Below are positions 13,301 through 27,657 of a DNA stretch of 64,000 bases, in pieces. The notes under the pieces were generated by a model. It had not been told where the DNA came from, searched no databases, and was given only the letters and a program-made list of their open reading frames with translations. Each line of letters starts with the position of its first letter. Within the stretch, counting starts at the first letter, position 1. The translations under genes were made by a program, and so were the position numbers. The stretch is from Reticulitermes speratus (taxonomy: Eukaryota; Arthropoda; Insecta; Blattodea; Rhinotermitidae): contig JAJKFL010000011.1 in assembly GCA_021186555.1 (NCBI GenBank), positions 33,483,512 to 33,547,511 of the forward strand. The letters run 5' to 3'.

Positions 13301-16300
13301 TGGCTAGCACGGCTTTGTGTTGTTAACTAAGTGAAATGATACTTCCTGCTGCATGTATAACCTTATCTAGTGCCTTCTTTTCCAGAGCACAAATTCAATT
13401 TCACGCTGGCCAACTGTACACTCAGCCTGGTGAACCACAGAAGTGAAGTACTTGTCATGACACTAACCCAGTTTCTTGCAAGTCTGGAGACGAGACCATC
13501 TGCAGAGGCATTCAAAATTTCAGCACGAGCAGAAAGCTTTGTTGTTGAAGGAGCAAGTATGGAAAATGACCTCATCCCCATGGTTACAGCTGATAATATT
13601 CTTTCAGGTAAATGAGAATTTGCTTGTATGAAATGTGAAATTTATAGGTTTTTATATGTTCTTAAAATGGTGTACAAGAAGTAAATCCATATAGGGATAG
13701 TCATGTGTCTGTACGAGTATGTTCCTCTGTCCACATATTTCGAGTCTAAAACCACGGGAATAATTTTAATTAAATGTTGTATGAACTGACTGTTATTGGA
13801 AGCCACCTGCAATTAGCACTGTTTAATTTCCTGCAGTTGGTAGTATAAACTTCTTGATAGATACATGAACCTGTGGAATAAGAGTGACACTGACATCACA
13901 ACAAAATGTGGCAACTGTGGTAATCATTGCTTATCATGGCCATAATAACAATCATAATAATGGTACTGATGGTAACCATGGTAATGATGGTGACTACAGC
14001 AATGAAAGTAACACTGGAGAGAGCAGTTTTCTGGAATGTGATGTTGGGTGACCTGCTACTGGGTGCGGCAGAGGAAACGTGTGTTTTTCGAATGGCTAGT
14101 ACTCGGCAAGGAGGAGGGTGGGGGATTTCCGCCCCTCGCTAGTAGACAGCTTAGATCACACATTTTGCTTAGATGATGCAGTTTCAGTAGCCATGGCACC
14201 GTGGACACGAGAGAATCGGGTGTTTGTCGTTGAAAATTATTTAAAAAGTGGTGAATCCGTAATTGCCGTTCAGCGCCTTTTTCGTAAACAGTTCAATGTG
14301 GAGCGCCGTGGAAACATCCCTGATCGTAACATGATACTCAGGTGGGTTGAAGCGTTGAGGACAACAGGGTCTGTGATGAAGAGGAAACCACATGGCCTTC
14401 CCACGTTTGTGCGTACCCCTGAAAACGTTGAGAGAGTGAGATTGGCAGTTGTTAGAAGCCCGAGGCGTTCTGCTCAGCGCCAAGCTTTAGCTTTGCGGAT
14501 GTCAGATCGGTCCGTACGTCGCATCCTACACAAACACTTAAAATTTCATCCGTACAAGATAATGATAGTGCAAAAGCTGCGCCAAGGAGATTTCGCGCAA
14601 CGAAGAGAATTTTCTGAGACAATGCTCGGCATTCTTAATGAAGATACGGTAATAATGATGAGTGACGAAGCACATTTCCAGTTAGATGGGACTGTGAACA
14701 AACAAAACTAGGTACTGGGCGGCGGAGAACCCACGACAGCTACACCAAAGACCTCTCCACAGCACAAAAGTAACTGTGTGGTGCGGCGTTGCCAAATTTG
14801 GGATCGTTGGCTCTTATTTTTTTGAAGAGGGGGATACCTCAGTTTAGTGACTTCGGCGCGCTATGTCGAAATGCTTAACAATTTCCTGCTTCCAGAACTG
14901 GGCAGACGAAGGGTCAATATGCGGCAAATGTGGTTCCAACAGGATGGTGCCACGGCACAAACGGCGAGAGCATCGATGCAGGTGGTTCGTGGCATGTTTC
15001 CCCAACACGTCATCTCCCGTTTCGGTGATGTCCCTTGGCCGCCTTTTTTAACTTGAAAATCAACTGAGTTATTGTTATTTGAAAAACATGCGTTTCCTCT
15101 GCCGCACCCTGTACGTCCATTACCAGGGCAGAAGTTGGATGTCGCAGGTTTCTCTGAAACGTCAGTGTATATCTACCAAACTACACGGCGTCACATCCCA
15201 GGAGACAGCAATCTTCCTAGTAACAAATTCTTACCTACTACTGTATTTTTAATCTGCCTCGGTGGACTAGTGGTTAGCGTGCTCGCGACTGAACCCAAGG
15301 TTGCGGGTTCAATCCCGGCCGAGGTAGATGGATTTTTAAGGGTGCTAAAAATCCGTAAACCACTTCCTTCGGAGGGAAGTAAAGCCGTAGATTTACGGCA
15401 TGTAAAAGAACCTTACGGGCATAGAGATGTTTCGTAAGCAAAATTTAGCGGCCATTTCTCGCCCAAGTCTCCTGATCGGCTGCTAGAGGGCTCTAGCGGT
15501 CCTATCAGGATGAATAGAATCGTACACAGCGGAAGGCAACGGGAAACCACCGCTGGTAAATTCTCCCATGACAACCTATGGCTTCGTGCCAGTAGGGTCA
15601 CGACACTCAGAAATGAGTATAAACGACTCGGTATTATTACTGTATTTTTAATGTACATCAAATATATTACCATTAGAAGCATTCAGAATGCAATGGTGCG
15701 AAGAGCGCATGTGGACACTGCGTGTCCTCCAGTAAAGACTGAAGGTGTCCAGTCTTGTTCAGTTTCTCACAACTTGAATGGAAGAAGAGCAGTTCTATCG
15801 TGATGATAAAAATTGACGGATTGTTTAAAGGGTGTCTTATGTGGATACCATAAACATACATAGGTGAAATCAATAATCAGTCTTTATTTTACTGTCAGAA
15901 ACTAGCTCAGATGCTGTATTTTGGGATTTGACAATATATATTAAGTTTTGTAGATAAGTACCAACATTTCAGAGAAATCTGGTCTCTCCATATTTGGTGT
16001 ACAGATCATCTGCTCTGAATATGGAGGGTTTATATTCTTTACAAATGTTGGTGCCAATCATCTAAGCTATGCAGAACTATGGTCAAGAATACCATAATCT
16101 TGACACTGTTGTGAGAACTAAAAACCTCATTTAAAATGTTTTCTTAAATTTTAATTAATTGTAATGTTTTTTTTATTACAGGCAATACATCAACAAATTT
16201 TCTTGCTATAGATTTTGAGAAACATCCCTTAAACTGTGAAGCCGACTTTGGCATTGCTGTCAGTTTAGAACCTGTGGAAATTGTGTATCATGAGGTACGT

Positions 16301-19300
16301 ACATAGGAGGCAGTACAATGTGAATTACATTCTATTTTCACTTGTGTCTCTTCTCTGTAATTGCTGTGTTTTATTTTACCTTTTCTCTAGCATGCTGTTT
16401 CAGAAATCATCAACTTCTTCCAAACAAGGTCTATGACACTTCAAGATGCACTGGAATTTTCTAAACAGAGGATGCCTAAAGCTAACGAAGTGGGAAAAGT
16501 ATTGGTTGAGTATGCAATTGCCCGCCACAAAACCATTGATGTCAACATGGATCTTAAAGGTCCATACTTTGTGATACCGGAGCTTGGCTCCACTCAGAAG
16601 TAAGTTTTTTTAAATCCAGTGGAATCCCCATGTAATTTTCCTCAATATAATGTTCTGTCTCATTTAATTTTCCATTTCAGTGACCTAAAGCCAATAATCT
16701 CAGTGTTAAATTTGCTCCATTTAGGGTTTCTTCAGTTCAGTGTTGCAATCCAGTGCTGCTCCAAAAACTTTAAATGGTGGCTGTCATGTTTTCATGGCAT
16801 TATCCACTTGTAGTAAGAGGAAGGATAATGTGATGGTTTGGATGATAAGTCAGGTCTAAAATTTGTACTGTCAAAAGGTGCAACTTGTTCTCTGGTTTTG
16901 CATCCTGATCTGTAATATGGTTGAGTCTAAGATTTAAGGTTTTCACAGCAGTGTTGCTGAAGGTTAAGAATGTGTTAAGTTATACTTCCACTTCCCCATA
17001 TGCCTTCATGATGTGCAAAGGGAAAATTTCACCTGTAATTTCAGTATTCAAAACAGTGAAATAGGATTTCTCTACTTCGTAATGGATGCCCAAAACAAAA
17101 GATCAGATTTTTCTGGGATGTGATGCCTGTAGTTTGGTGGAAGTTGCAGAGGGACTTGCTCTCTCCATCTTCAGGTTATGTATCAAACCGCAGTGTCACA
17201 GTGCATACATCTTAATATGTATTCCATGAGAGCTCTTGTCTCGTGTCAGGATCTATTTCGTTCAACAGTTAACGCTGTTTTGTTTTGTGTTGTTTTGTCA
17301 GAGGTGGCAGTATTGTGGTGGTGGATTTTGGACGAGTGACAATAAAGAGTGACTTGCAATCCAAGAACATAGGTCTCGAAGATGCGACACAAATGGAATT
17401 GGAAGAGAGGTTATATGACAGGCTGCACGTTGACTTATCAGATCTGCAGCTCCTTTTCTGTGATTCAGGTATCGGTATACCAACAACTTAATCCTGGACT
17501 TAATTTGTGTATTCCTTATGTGAAATGCATCAAATAAACTTATAATATGGCTGTCTGCATGTTTCACTATTGTTTTTGGTATTGGGAGGGTGTACATCGT
17601 AGGTAGTTGGGCGAGTTTGATTCTGGTTTATGCTAGTCCAAATAAATCTCAAATCAGCCTTACCTCTTTTAAATAAGTAGCTCAGTACACAAACTGGTAC
17701 ATGACTTTAACTACAGATGTTATTAAATATCTGCAAAGTGTATTTTAAGTGGTGAGCTGAAAATGAAATACAGGAAAAGATGGTTGTACTGCAGATGGTT
17801 GTCCTGCACTTCTGGTGATTAAACCCTGGCTTCACAGTGTACAGCCTTGGGTCCAGTACCAGAGCATTTTATGGGGTAATTGGCAAAGGAGTATATAGAT
17901 ATCTGACTGACTGGGATGTACATTAACTATTTCCCTGGCCTAGTGCAATATCATGTGAAGACTTAACCAACCATCCTTGATCTTGTTGTGACTTCACATA
18001 CAATGTGCAGGATTGTCTGCTGAATGCTATAGACATTTCTAGGACGATGTGTGTGTGGTATGAGAACATGGAAAATGAAAAGTTGATGTTCTTTTGGTTG
18101 GTTTCAGTATATTTTATTCTTACTGATTGAAAACTCAGTTGTTGAAATGGCCTGCCAATGAAGGATGAGATTTAAAAGCCTGGTTTGTAGAAAGTTAATT
18201 TCAAGTTGTGATATTATATTAAGGGCAATGTTTTTGTTTAAGGTGAAGAATGGAGGGATGCCAGGAAACTGCAAGACACAGATTGTCATTTGGTTCCAAA
18301 GATTCGGTGTCAGGTTGTGTTTTCTAATAGTGTAAAGCCTGAATACAGGCAGCTACCTCGGTAAGTTCAGAACAGAATTAAATTGTAAACTTAGGATGTA
18401 CACACTTAAACTTTTCTATGTGTAAATGTAACATGACAGCTCCTGTATTAAATTTTGTGTTCGTAATTTCTATTTTACAGGCACAAACTGAACATTTCAA
18501 TTTCAAGTCTAAAGTTGAATTTGTCAGACCGTAAAATTGGAATGGTATTGGATTTCTTGGACAACCTACCATTACCTTCACCCAATACGCTCCGAGTGTC
18601 TGAAGTGGATTCTGTTTTAGAAAGAGAGGTTGCTGAAGATAAGAATATGGCGATACTTCTGAACAGCGATAAGATCTTACCTGAGTTCAGCAGCAGTCAG
18701 CTTCTGCGGGTCAAGAGGTCTGTTGTAATGGCTGAGATGTCTCGACGTGACAGGAAGTCCGAGTGTTTTGACAAGACAGCTGCAAAGGTGGCGATGCTCG
18801 AGGTGGAAAAGTGAGTACTATTGCATGTAACTACTGACTAAATAATGAGAGGGAGCATGCAAATGGTGTTGCTATATTGCAGCTGTCATTGGCCTTGGTG
18901 TGAATCTATTGAAGATGTAAATCTGTTGCTACAAAACTAACTGCATTGCAAGCTGTCAGAAATTGTCTTTCCTTTTATGCTTATAAATTATTAATGCTTA
19001 GGAACTTGGTATCCAGTAAAATGTTGTTAGTTTCTAATTATGCCTATGGTATATATGCATTGTGTTAATTTTTACTTATGCTGTTAATGTATAAATATTT
19101 TTTCTGTCCTTCAAAGGGCCTGAAATCCTTAAGTCAAATTCTTGCGTGTTGAGAGTTATATTCAATGTACTTAGACCTGAAGTCAGAATCCATGAAGTCT
19201 AGTCTTGCCTTCTGTAATCAGTGCTTGCTTACACACTTAGGGACTGCAAATTTTGCTGCCAGGTTGCAGATGGCTTCAGCCTACATGACCAAGCCACTCT

Positions 19301-20640
19301 GGGCTCAAACCGCAGACAACCATTCAACCAAAATTCCTCCTTCCAAAAGGACAGATGTCCTTAGTATGACCACATCCGTTCCCTCAGTCTAAAAAAAGAA
19401 AGCTGTTAGCACAAGTAAAGTCCCTGTTTAATTCCAGCCATGTGCCTTCTATGCTGGAATGGCTGAATAAAACAAGGCAGGCAGACCTGTGATTTGTGTC
19501 AGTCCCTGTCCTTGGTTAGCTTCTTGTTTGGCTATTTTTTGGTTGGACACTCATTTATCAGTACTAAAGAGTATGTAAAACATAAGATGTAAATTTTGAA
19601 GAGCTGTATATTTTGTATTGTATATACTGTATATATATATATACACACACACATACATATCAGTGTTTCTTCTTGATGAGCATCTTTTAATGAAGGTCAG
19701 TGATCTGAATTATGTTTTTCTAATAAACCTTATTAAGTACCTCTTCACCTTTGCAAGTGAAGGTGAAGCATGACCCAGTTTCCAAAATATTGCATCATTT
19801 TAAGAATGTGTAAGAAACTCAGTAACCCTAACTGTAATGTACCATCTTCAGAACACTTTACAATTAACGTATAATAATTATTATTTAAGAATTTTAATTG
19901 ATACTTTTCAGGAGTTGCATATTGTCAGATCACAGTGATGAGGAATATGAACTTTGGGCCCGTACTGTAGATCTTCCTGGATTTGATGATAATGTTTCAC
20001 CACACAACGCTATTACTATGCTGTTGAGAATAATTGTTGGTGAGGTAAGAAACTGTTTCATTCTTTGAAAATGAACACGGAAAGTCACTTGTATTTTTAC
20101 CTTTATGACTGTGCGTAAGTTGGCATTGAATGTGTTATATACATATTCCATTTTCCCCACAACTCTGCATCTTGTATGGATATGAAACATGTTTCTTTAT
20201 TTTCAGATGAAAGAACATAAGAGGGGGTGAAATTTGAGGTTTTTGTGATGGTGACTGTGAAGGTTGCGGTCTCTTTTTATCTCAGATTGTGTAGCCTGGT
20301 AGATTTTTACCGACGTTTCAGAGGAACCTGCTGCCTCAATCATCAGGTTAGATGGTAACACCACTTACACATGCCCTGATGATTGAGACAGCAGGTTTTT
20401 CTGAAACGTCGGTACACATTACCAGACTAAACGGTGTCGCATCCCAGGAGACAGTAATTAATCTTCAGGTAATGAGTGTGTTCCAAAATAATACAAATTT
20501 TGTTGGTAAACACTGAGGCACAAGTCATTTTGAGACCTACTTCTGGTGAGGTCTTCACTCTTCTGGGATGTTGGGCGGTGTTGGTTGGTAGTCCTGTTAC
20601 TGACCAACCTTGTCCGCACTGTGGCAGAGGTCTGACATCT

Positions 20641-20692
<52 letters not shown>

Positions 20693-23600
20693 CTTATTTA
20701 GAGTTTGTTTACGATGCTGTTAGTAGCTCAAGCTATGTAGTATCAGATGGTTTGGTGATGGGTGAATAATGAATTGGAAAGGATGTGGAAGGAAGCGGTG
20801 ATGGCTTAATTTGAGGAGAGGAATATACTACATACAATAAAAATAAGAAAGGCTAACTGGATTGGTCACATCTTGCATAGAAACTGCCTTCTGAAACACG
20901 TGATTGAAGGAAAGTTAGAAGGAAGGATAGAAATGACGGGACGACGAGGGAGAAGACGTAAGCAGCTACTGGATGACCTTAAGGAAAAGAAAATATACTG
21001 GAAATTGAAAGAGGAAGCACTAGATCGCACCCTGTGGAGAACTCGCTTTGGAAGAGGCTACGGACCTGTCGTAAGACAGACTACAGAATGAATGAATGAA
21101 TTTGCCTGAAGGGACACTGAGGGAGGAACATAGGCTGAGGGTGTTCGAGAATATGGTGCTGAGGAGGATATTTTGGCCTAAGAGGGACGAGGTAACAGGG
21201 GAGTGGAGAAGACTACATAACGAGGAACTTAATGATCTGTACTCATCACCAAATATTATTCGGGTGATCAAATCGAGAAGAATGAGATGGGCGGGGCATG
21301 TAGCACGTATGGGTGAGGGGAGAGGTGCATACAGGGTTTTGGTGGGGAGACCTGAGGGAAGGAGACCACTTGGAAGACCCAGGTGTAGATGGGAGGATAA
21401 TATTAAAATGGATCTTTAAGAAGTGGGATGGGGGGCATGGACTGGATTGATATGGCTCAGGATAGGGACAGGTGGCGGGCTCTTGTGAGTGCGATAATAA
21501 ACCTTTGGGTTCCATAAAACGCGGGGAATTTCTTGACTAGCTGACGACCTGTTAGCTTCTCAAGAAGGACTCTGCTCCATGGAGTTAGTTAGTTTGCCTG
21601 AAGGGACTGAAGAAAACCATGAAAATCTATCATTGTTGCTTGTATAAGAGCTGAGATTTGAACCAAGAATTTACTAAATATGACGTGTGAATGGTACAAC
21701 TCAGTCACAGTGTTTGGTATATAGATGTACATGGGAAGGTAATATTAAGATAGATCTTGAATAATAAATTTTGAAGCTATTAACTGTATTGAACTGACTC
21801 AGAATATGGACTGATATCAAACTTGCATTAATGTAAGGATAAATGATGGACTTTTTGACCATTTGAATTATATATTCAAGGGAGTTTGGGTGTAATGTTG
21901 ATGTTTCTGTGTAGGTGGTACTTCAGCTGGCGCGATCCAACAACAGGGTGGACAAACCATACTTGATGTTGCAAGTGAGTAAGATTTGTTGGGATACTGC
22001 CCTCATGCAATATGGTCCGGCCGTACAAGCAAGCATAGGAGGGATCCATCTGATAGACAAGATACACACAGGCTGCTCTGGGGAATATCTGGAGTTAATA
22101 TCCACTGACAGTACAGAAGATATGATGACTGTTCTGTATAGAAAGGTGAGAACTGATAGTGACTGGATGCATCCTACACCTTTTTCAGCAAATTTAAGAA
22201 CATGATAATATTTTTGCTGTTTTTTGAAAGATACAAAGGGAAATCCTTTGTATGTTCATGAACCAGTATGTAATTAAATGCTTAATTTCACACATGCCAG
22301 GAGTAGTAGATTTTAATCCTTTGGAGACTTGTGGCACCTTATTCCCTTGCAGCTACATTTAAATATTATATTACTTTTATACCTACTTTGGTTTTTACTA
22401 ATAGATAAAATACATTCTTTTGTCCAAGAGGAAAGTTCAAGAGTCTTAGATTTGCTTTTTGTAGATGGCACGATAAAATGGTAGCTTAACCTAAGGATGA
22501 ACTTCAGAACGTGTTGGAGACATATTATGATTGAATACGTTGTAGGACCATGTGTGGGGGACATTGTTACTTGACAGTGGCTGAAATCTGTCAGTGCTGT
22601 GAGACTTGTGGCCTGAGTTTAACCTTTAAACGACCAGGTTGGTATTTAAATTTTCATGCATGGTTTATGGAAAATGAGTGTATTATTTGAACAGAAAAAG
22701 ATAAAATTATTAAATAAATGGCATATTGTGGAAAATAGAACATAGATTATGCAATTTGTCATAAAGCTGCAGTAAACTTCCTTATTGCCTAAATATATAA
22801 AATGAATTTCTAGGGACTTTTTTTTTTCATGCATGTGCATATGTGACTTAGGTCATTTCAAGGTTAACTTGGAGATTTTGGTATTAATGTTGAAGAGAGA
22901 GATTAACTGTTCCTTAAAATTGTTTGTAAACCAGCTAGCAGCAACATTGTCATCATAAAAATTTGGAAAGACAAGTTTGCGATACACAGTTCATGGCCAC
23001 TAAATAATCGGGAGTTCGTACTGGTGTGTGGGTATAATCAAAGCAAGCAGAGTAGAACCCACATCGTTTTCCAGAGTCAATTTTGTTATTTCTTCTGATG
23101 GGTGGCATTGAGACGAAGTGTGCTGTTGATGTAAGAGAATTTTCTCCATTTTTAAGACACCAGGTCAGTGCTCAGTCACAGAAAGATTATCTGAAGCATT
23201 GATATCAAGATTGCTGTCTTCTGGGAGCTGGTGTGTAGTTTGGTAAGTAAGATAAGTAACAACATTTTGGAGGAACCTGCTGCCTTCACTCTGCCAACCT
23301 GAATAGGCATCAGTAGGTTCTTCTGAAATTTTGCTACCCATCCACAAGACTCTATGGCAGCGATGACCATAACACAGCTTGGGAGCCGCATGATTGCACA
23401 TGTCACTGTTGTGGATTCCGCAAGTTGTCTGCACAAAATATGTTACACGCACATGAGGCTGACCATGAATTGTGTTTTAAAAGATTTTCTAAAGAAAGGA
23501 GGCTCATAACTAACTGAAACTAACCTGCTGTAGTTAGATGAACAGGAATAAGAAGCCATCAAATAAGGAAGAAATATGTTTACTTTCTATTATGTGTGAC

Positions 23601-26600
23601 ATTCTGTTGTGATACACATATAAAGAGAGGAATGGTGGCAGTCATAACAATACGTTGCGGTGATTTAATATACTGTACATTATGCAACAAGTTTTGGCTT
23701 TAACTAAAAACATAAAATATACTAAATCACTACAAGATATACCTGTGACTCACTGTCCCCATTCCTCTCATTATGTCTTATTTTATTAATGTGTGGCTCT
23801 TGCCTAATTTGCCTCCTAAAGTGCGGCTCCCAGCGCTCGGATAGCTGACCACCGCTGCTGTATGGCATGAAATCCCAGAAGACTGATGCTGAATGAATAA
23901 TTGGGCCTGTCAGAACATGACAATATTGTTCAAATGTAAGACATGTTTGGCTGCCATGAAAGCTTGGAAGTGCCTGAAACAGTGTTTTTGTGACCTGTAG
24001 GTGCGAGCGAACTGCCCGGACTTCAAGTCCCATTTCCACAATGTGGAGCAGTCCCTTGTTCTGGACTTCACATCAGTCTCAGTTGTATTTCACAGAGAAG
24101 CCTTCTCAACTCTCAACAAATATTTGCAATACCTATTGCAGAAGTAAGCATTCCTCTCTTCTTCTTAGTAGTTTAAACAAACACTGTTGTGTGCAACAGT
24201 ATTGGTAGAAATGTTGGCATAAACTATACACTACGAAGTCTACAATTCGGTCAGATATATCTGTGCACAGTTTAAAAGCATATAGGTGTCTGGTATGATC
24301 TCTTTGTTGTCATCTGAAAGTTTTGCACTGTCAGAAAATTTGCAAGTTTGACACACAAATTTATATAAAATTTGTGGTTATTAGGATTACCGTCTTGTAC
24401 GATGTGACACCATATAGGTCTGATAGACCATCACCAATCTACAAAGCTGCATGGCACCACAAGAAGCCAGGATAGTGTACACAATGCAGTGACTATTCTA
24501 GGGACAGGACGATCTCAGATTCAATTCCTAGCAGGGGCAAGAGATTTTTCTCTTCTCAAAAATGTCCATTCTCATATGCAGTGGGGACCAGAGGTCTCTT
24601 CTCTGGGTGTAAAGCAACTAGGGCATAAAGTTAACAATTCACCTCCATTAATGAGTTGACTTATATCTGTCCTACCCCACTATGTCATGGCATGGACAGA
24701 GATAACTTGACCTCGTACATGGCATACATTGCATACCAAAATATTATTAATATTCACAGCTATGAGAAGATTGTATCTCAATTTATGGTTATATTTCTGA
24801 TAAAACCTCGGAACTGAATTTTTTTTTGTCGTTTTAGAGTTGTTAGTCCATATCAAAATTGAACAGAATAGTTAAGTGATAAATTCATACAGTCGCTATG
24901 TTGCATAAGTTCTGCAGGTGCCTCACTGTACAGAATTGTATAAAGCTTGAAATTTAATCTTCATTCATCATCAAAAATCATTAGGATGACAATAAATTAA
25001 GGACGGTGATACGGGTGGAAGAGATAGCATGCAGGGAAGAGATAAAAAAATACATACAAAATTTTGGTCAGAAAACTTGGAAGACTCGGGGATATGTGGA
25101 AAGATAATATTAAAATGGAGGTATGATAGAGTATAGACTGGATACATTTGGCTCAGGACTGGAACTGATGGTGTTATTTGTTAACACAGTAATGGGAATT
25201 TACGTTTCATACCAGGCTCTGAACTTCTTGACCAGCTGAGTGACTGTCAGTTTCTCAAGAAGGACTCTGCTGTGATGAATTATATGTGCAAGCAGTAGCT
25301 GCTAATCCATAACGGAATTTTAATTCAAATATCCTTCATGAATAATATGTAAACATTACTAATATTTTTGTGTGTTCAGCTGCCAGATGTAAGAGGGTCT
25401 GATGCAGCTGCATATATGACTTTTGTAGAATGGGTGTAAAGCAGCATATGTTTTACAGGGTTCAAACAAGAGACACACACTTACAGTCTATTGTCCCTGT
25501 GTCCCCTACTGTAATGACATGGCTGTTTGCGGGTGAAGCAGACCCACCCATACCACCAGGTGCTACTAAGTTTAGCTACTCAACAAGGCTTGGAGAGGTC
25601 AAAGTGAAGCTTTGTGATACTGATATGGACATCCTTGAAGTTAAGGTTTGTGTCAGCATGTATAGAAATCCTTCGTCTGTATTTTTCATTCATCCAAAGG
25701 ACCAAGTTGCATGTGTTCCATTATTTTTTTGTGTAACATGGTGACAGAACCAGAGCCAGACCTGAAATGTTGTGTTTTTATGAAAAATGAGGAACCAGGA
25801 TAGCTCAGTCGATATAGTGGCATTGCTATGGAATGGATGAATGAACAATCATGTTTCCTAGCACAGGCAAAAGATTTTCTCTTCTCAAAAGTGCCCTCAC
25901 TTACTCTGGGGCTTGCCAAGCCAGCTGCTTTGTGGATGCCATTGATGAATTTCCTGCAAGTAAATGGTCAGGCCATGTAGCTGACCACTCACCTCCATCT
26001 AGTGTCGAGGTTAACAGTGAGTGGAGCCATACCTTTACTCCGCCATATGCCCTCATGGCATGCCCAAGGACAATTTTGCTTGTAAGTTTTTAAGAAGAAT
26101 GAGATGGTGGAGTAGTCAGTCACATGTATTGCATCAATAACACAACATTGTGTCAAACCTTGCAACTCATTCCGTGTCTGTGTTTTATATTTCAAAACGT
26201 TTGTTTACTCATGGCCATATGGTCAACAGGTTTAACATTTATCATTAGCAAATAGGCAGTTATTCTCTGCTACTGTCAGTTAGTGATCACATTTCAAATC
26301 AGCAGTGATGCTATCAGTTCTGAAAAAATGCAGTGTTCTGCCTGCTGGGTTGCACTTATGCGCTATTACACAAATGCAGCACTGCACTTATGCTCTGTAA
26401 CACTGCACATGTGCACTCTTAACACCAATAAAGTTAATGACTAGGGGATTACACAGATACATAAAACACAAAGTTAAGCCTTTTAACACAATTGTTCTAC
26501 ATAAAACATCATCAGAATTCTCTGCCAATATTAAGAATATTTGTAATTACATTAAAAATTATTTAGTCATAAATATGTAGTTAATAATAAATGAACTTAA

Positions 26601-27584
26601 AAATTATATAAGTTTGCCTGGATCCAGTACTTGTTTTTTTTTTATCATATTGTAAAGTACTTATTTCTAAATAATTTTACATTTGATTATTTATATTATT
26701 AAAATGTGATGAAAGTGTAAGAAATGAGCATGTTTAACATGTGTGTGTTTCAGGTCGCTGGCCTGGAGAGTGATTGTATGTTCAAAGCAAATGAAAGAAT
26801 GGTGCTGAGAATATATCTGACAACAATGAGTGTAGATGACCTCTCTGACATGACTTTATATCCAAAGGTAAGGTAACTTCAGTAACATGCCACTGCAAAC
26901 TAAGGCAGATCTTGTGAAAATCATTTAAAGGTGAAAGAGCCACAAATAAATATTTATGGATGATATATAATATGATAGTAATACCAACAGAATGCACACT
27001 AGTGAAATAGCTTTTATATACAGTAACCTCCTACATGTTTCGGCCACTCATGTGGCCATCTTCAGGGAGATGATACAAAGGATGAATAGGTAAAAGATGA
27101 TACAAATGTTATATAATTGTATAATTGTATCATCCTCGAACCTTTTATCCTTTTTATCACCTCCCTGAAGATGGCCAAAACATAAGTGGGTCCCTGTCAC
27201 TATGGCATGGCACGTCCTCAGGTTGTGGATGGAGGAACGGCCTGCAGATATGGAGGGTAGCTGCGAATACATTGAATAAGCAGTCGCGGACAGCCGACAA
27301 GGGATGGTCCTTCAGCTTGGGGGTTGGGTGAGGTGCTAACAACTCCTCAGCAAAAAAATTACCATGTTAGGAAATATATGACAAAGCCTCAGACCTGGAC
27401 TGTAGCTCAGGATAGGGACAGGTTACAGGATAATGAACCTTCGGGTTCCATAAAACACAGGGAATTTCTTGACTAGCTGACGACCTGTTAGCTTCTCAAG
27501 AAGGACTCTGCTCCATGGAGTTAGTTAGTTAGTGTGATGTTGCAAATTTTTGGAATGTGAACACAGTCAAATTTGTTTTAATAC

Positions 27585-27615
<31 letters not shown>

Positions 27616-27625
27616 CATACATACA

Positions 27626-27657
<32 letters not shown>

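Noticed and set aside
15254..15330. Functional tRNA gene
   Set aside because: The acceptor-like ends pair, but the D and anticodon arms are poor and the segment is the head of a SINE with a target-site duplication.
20476..20769. 97-codon ORF
   Set aside because: Spans the fold-back repeat, a TA microsatellite (poly-IY) and a LINE fragment.
25487..25645. Alternative acceptor (cttacag) for exon 19
   Set aside because: It would start the exon out of phase with exon 18; the acceptor at 25458 keeps the frame.
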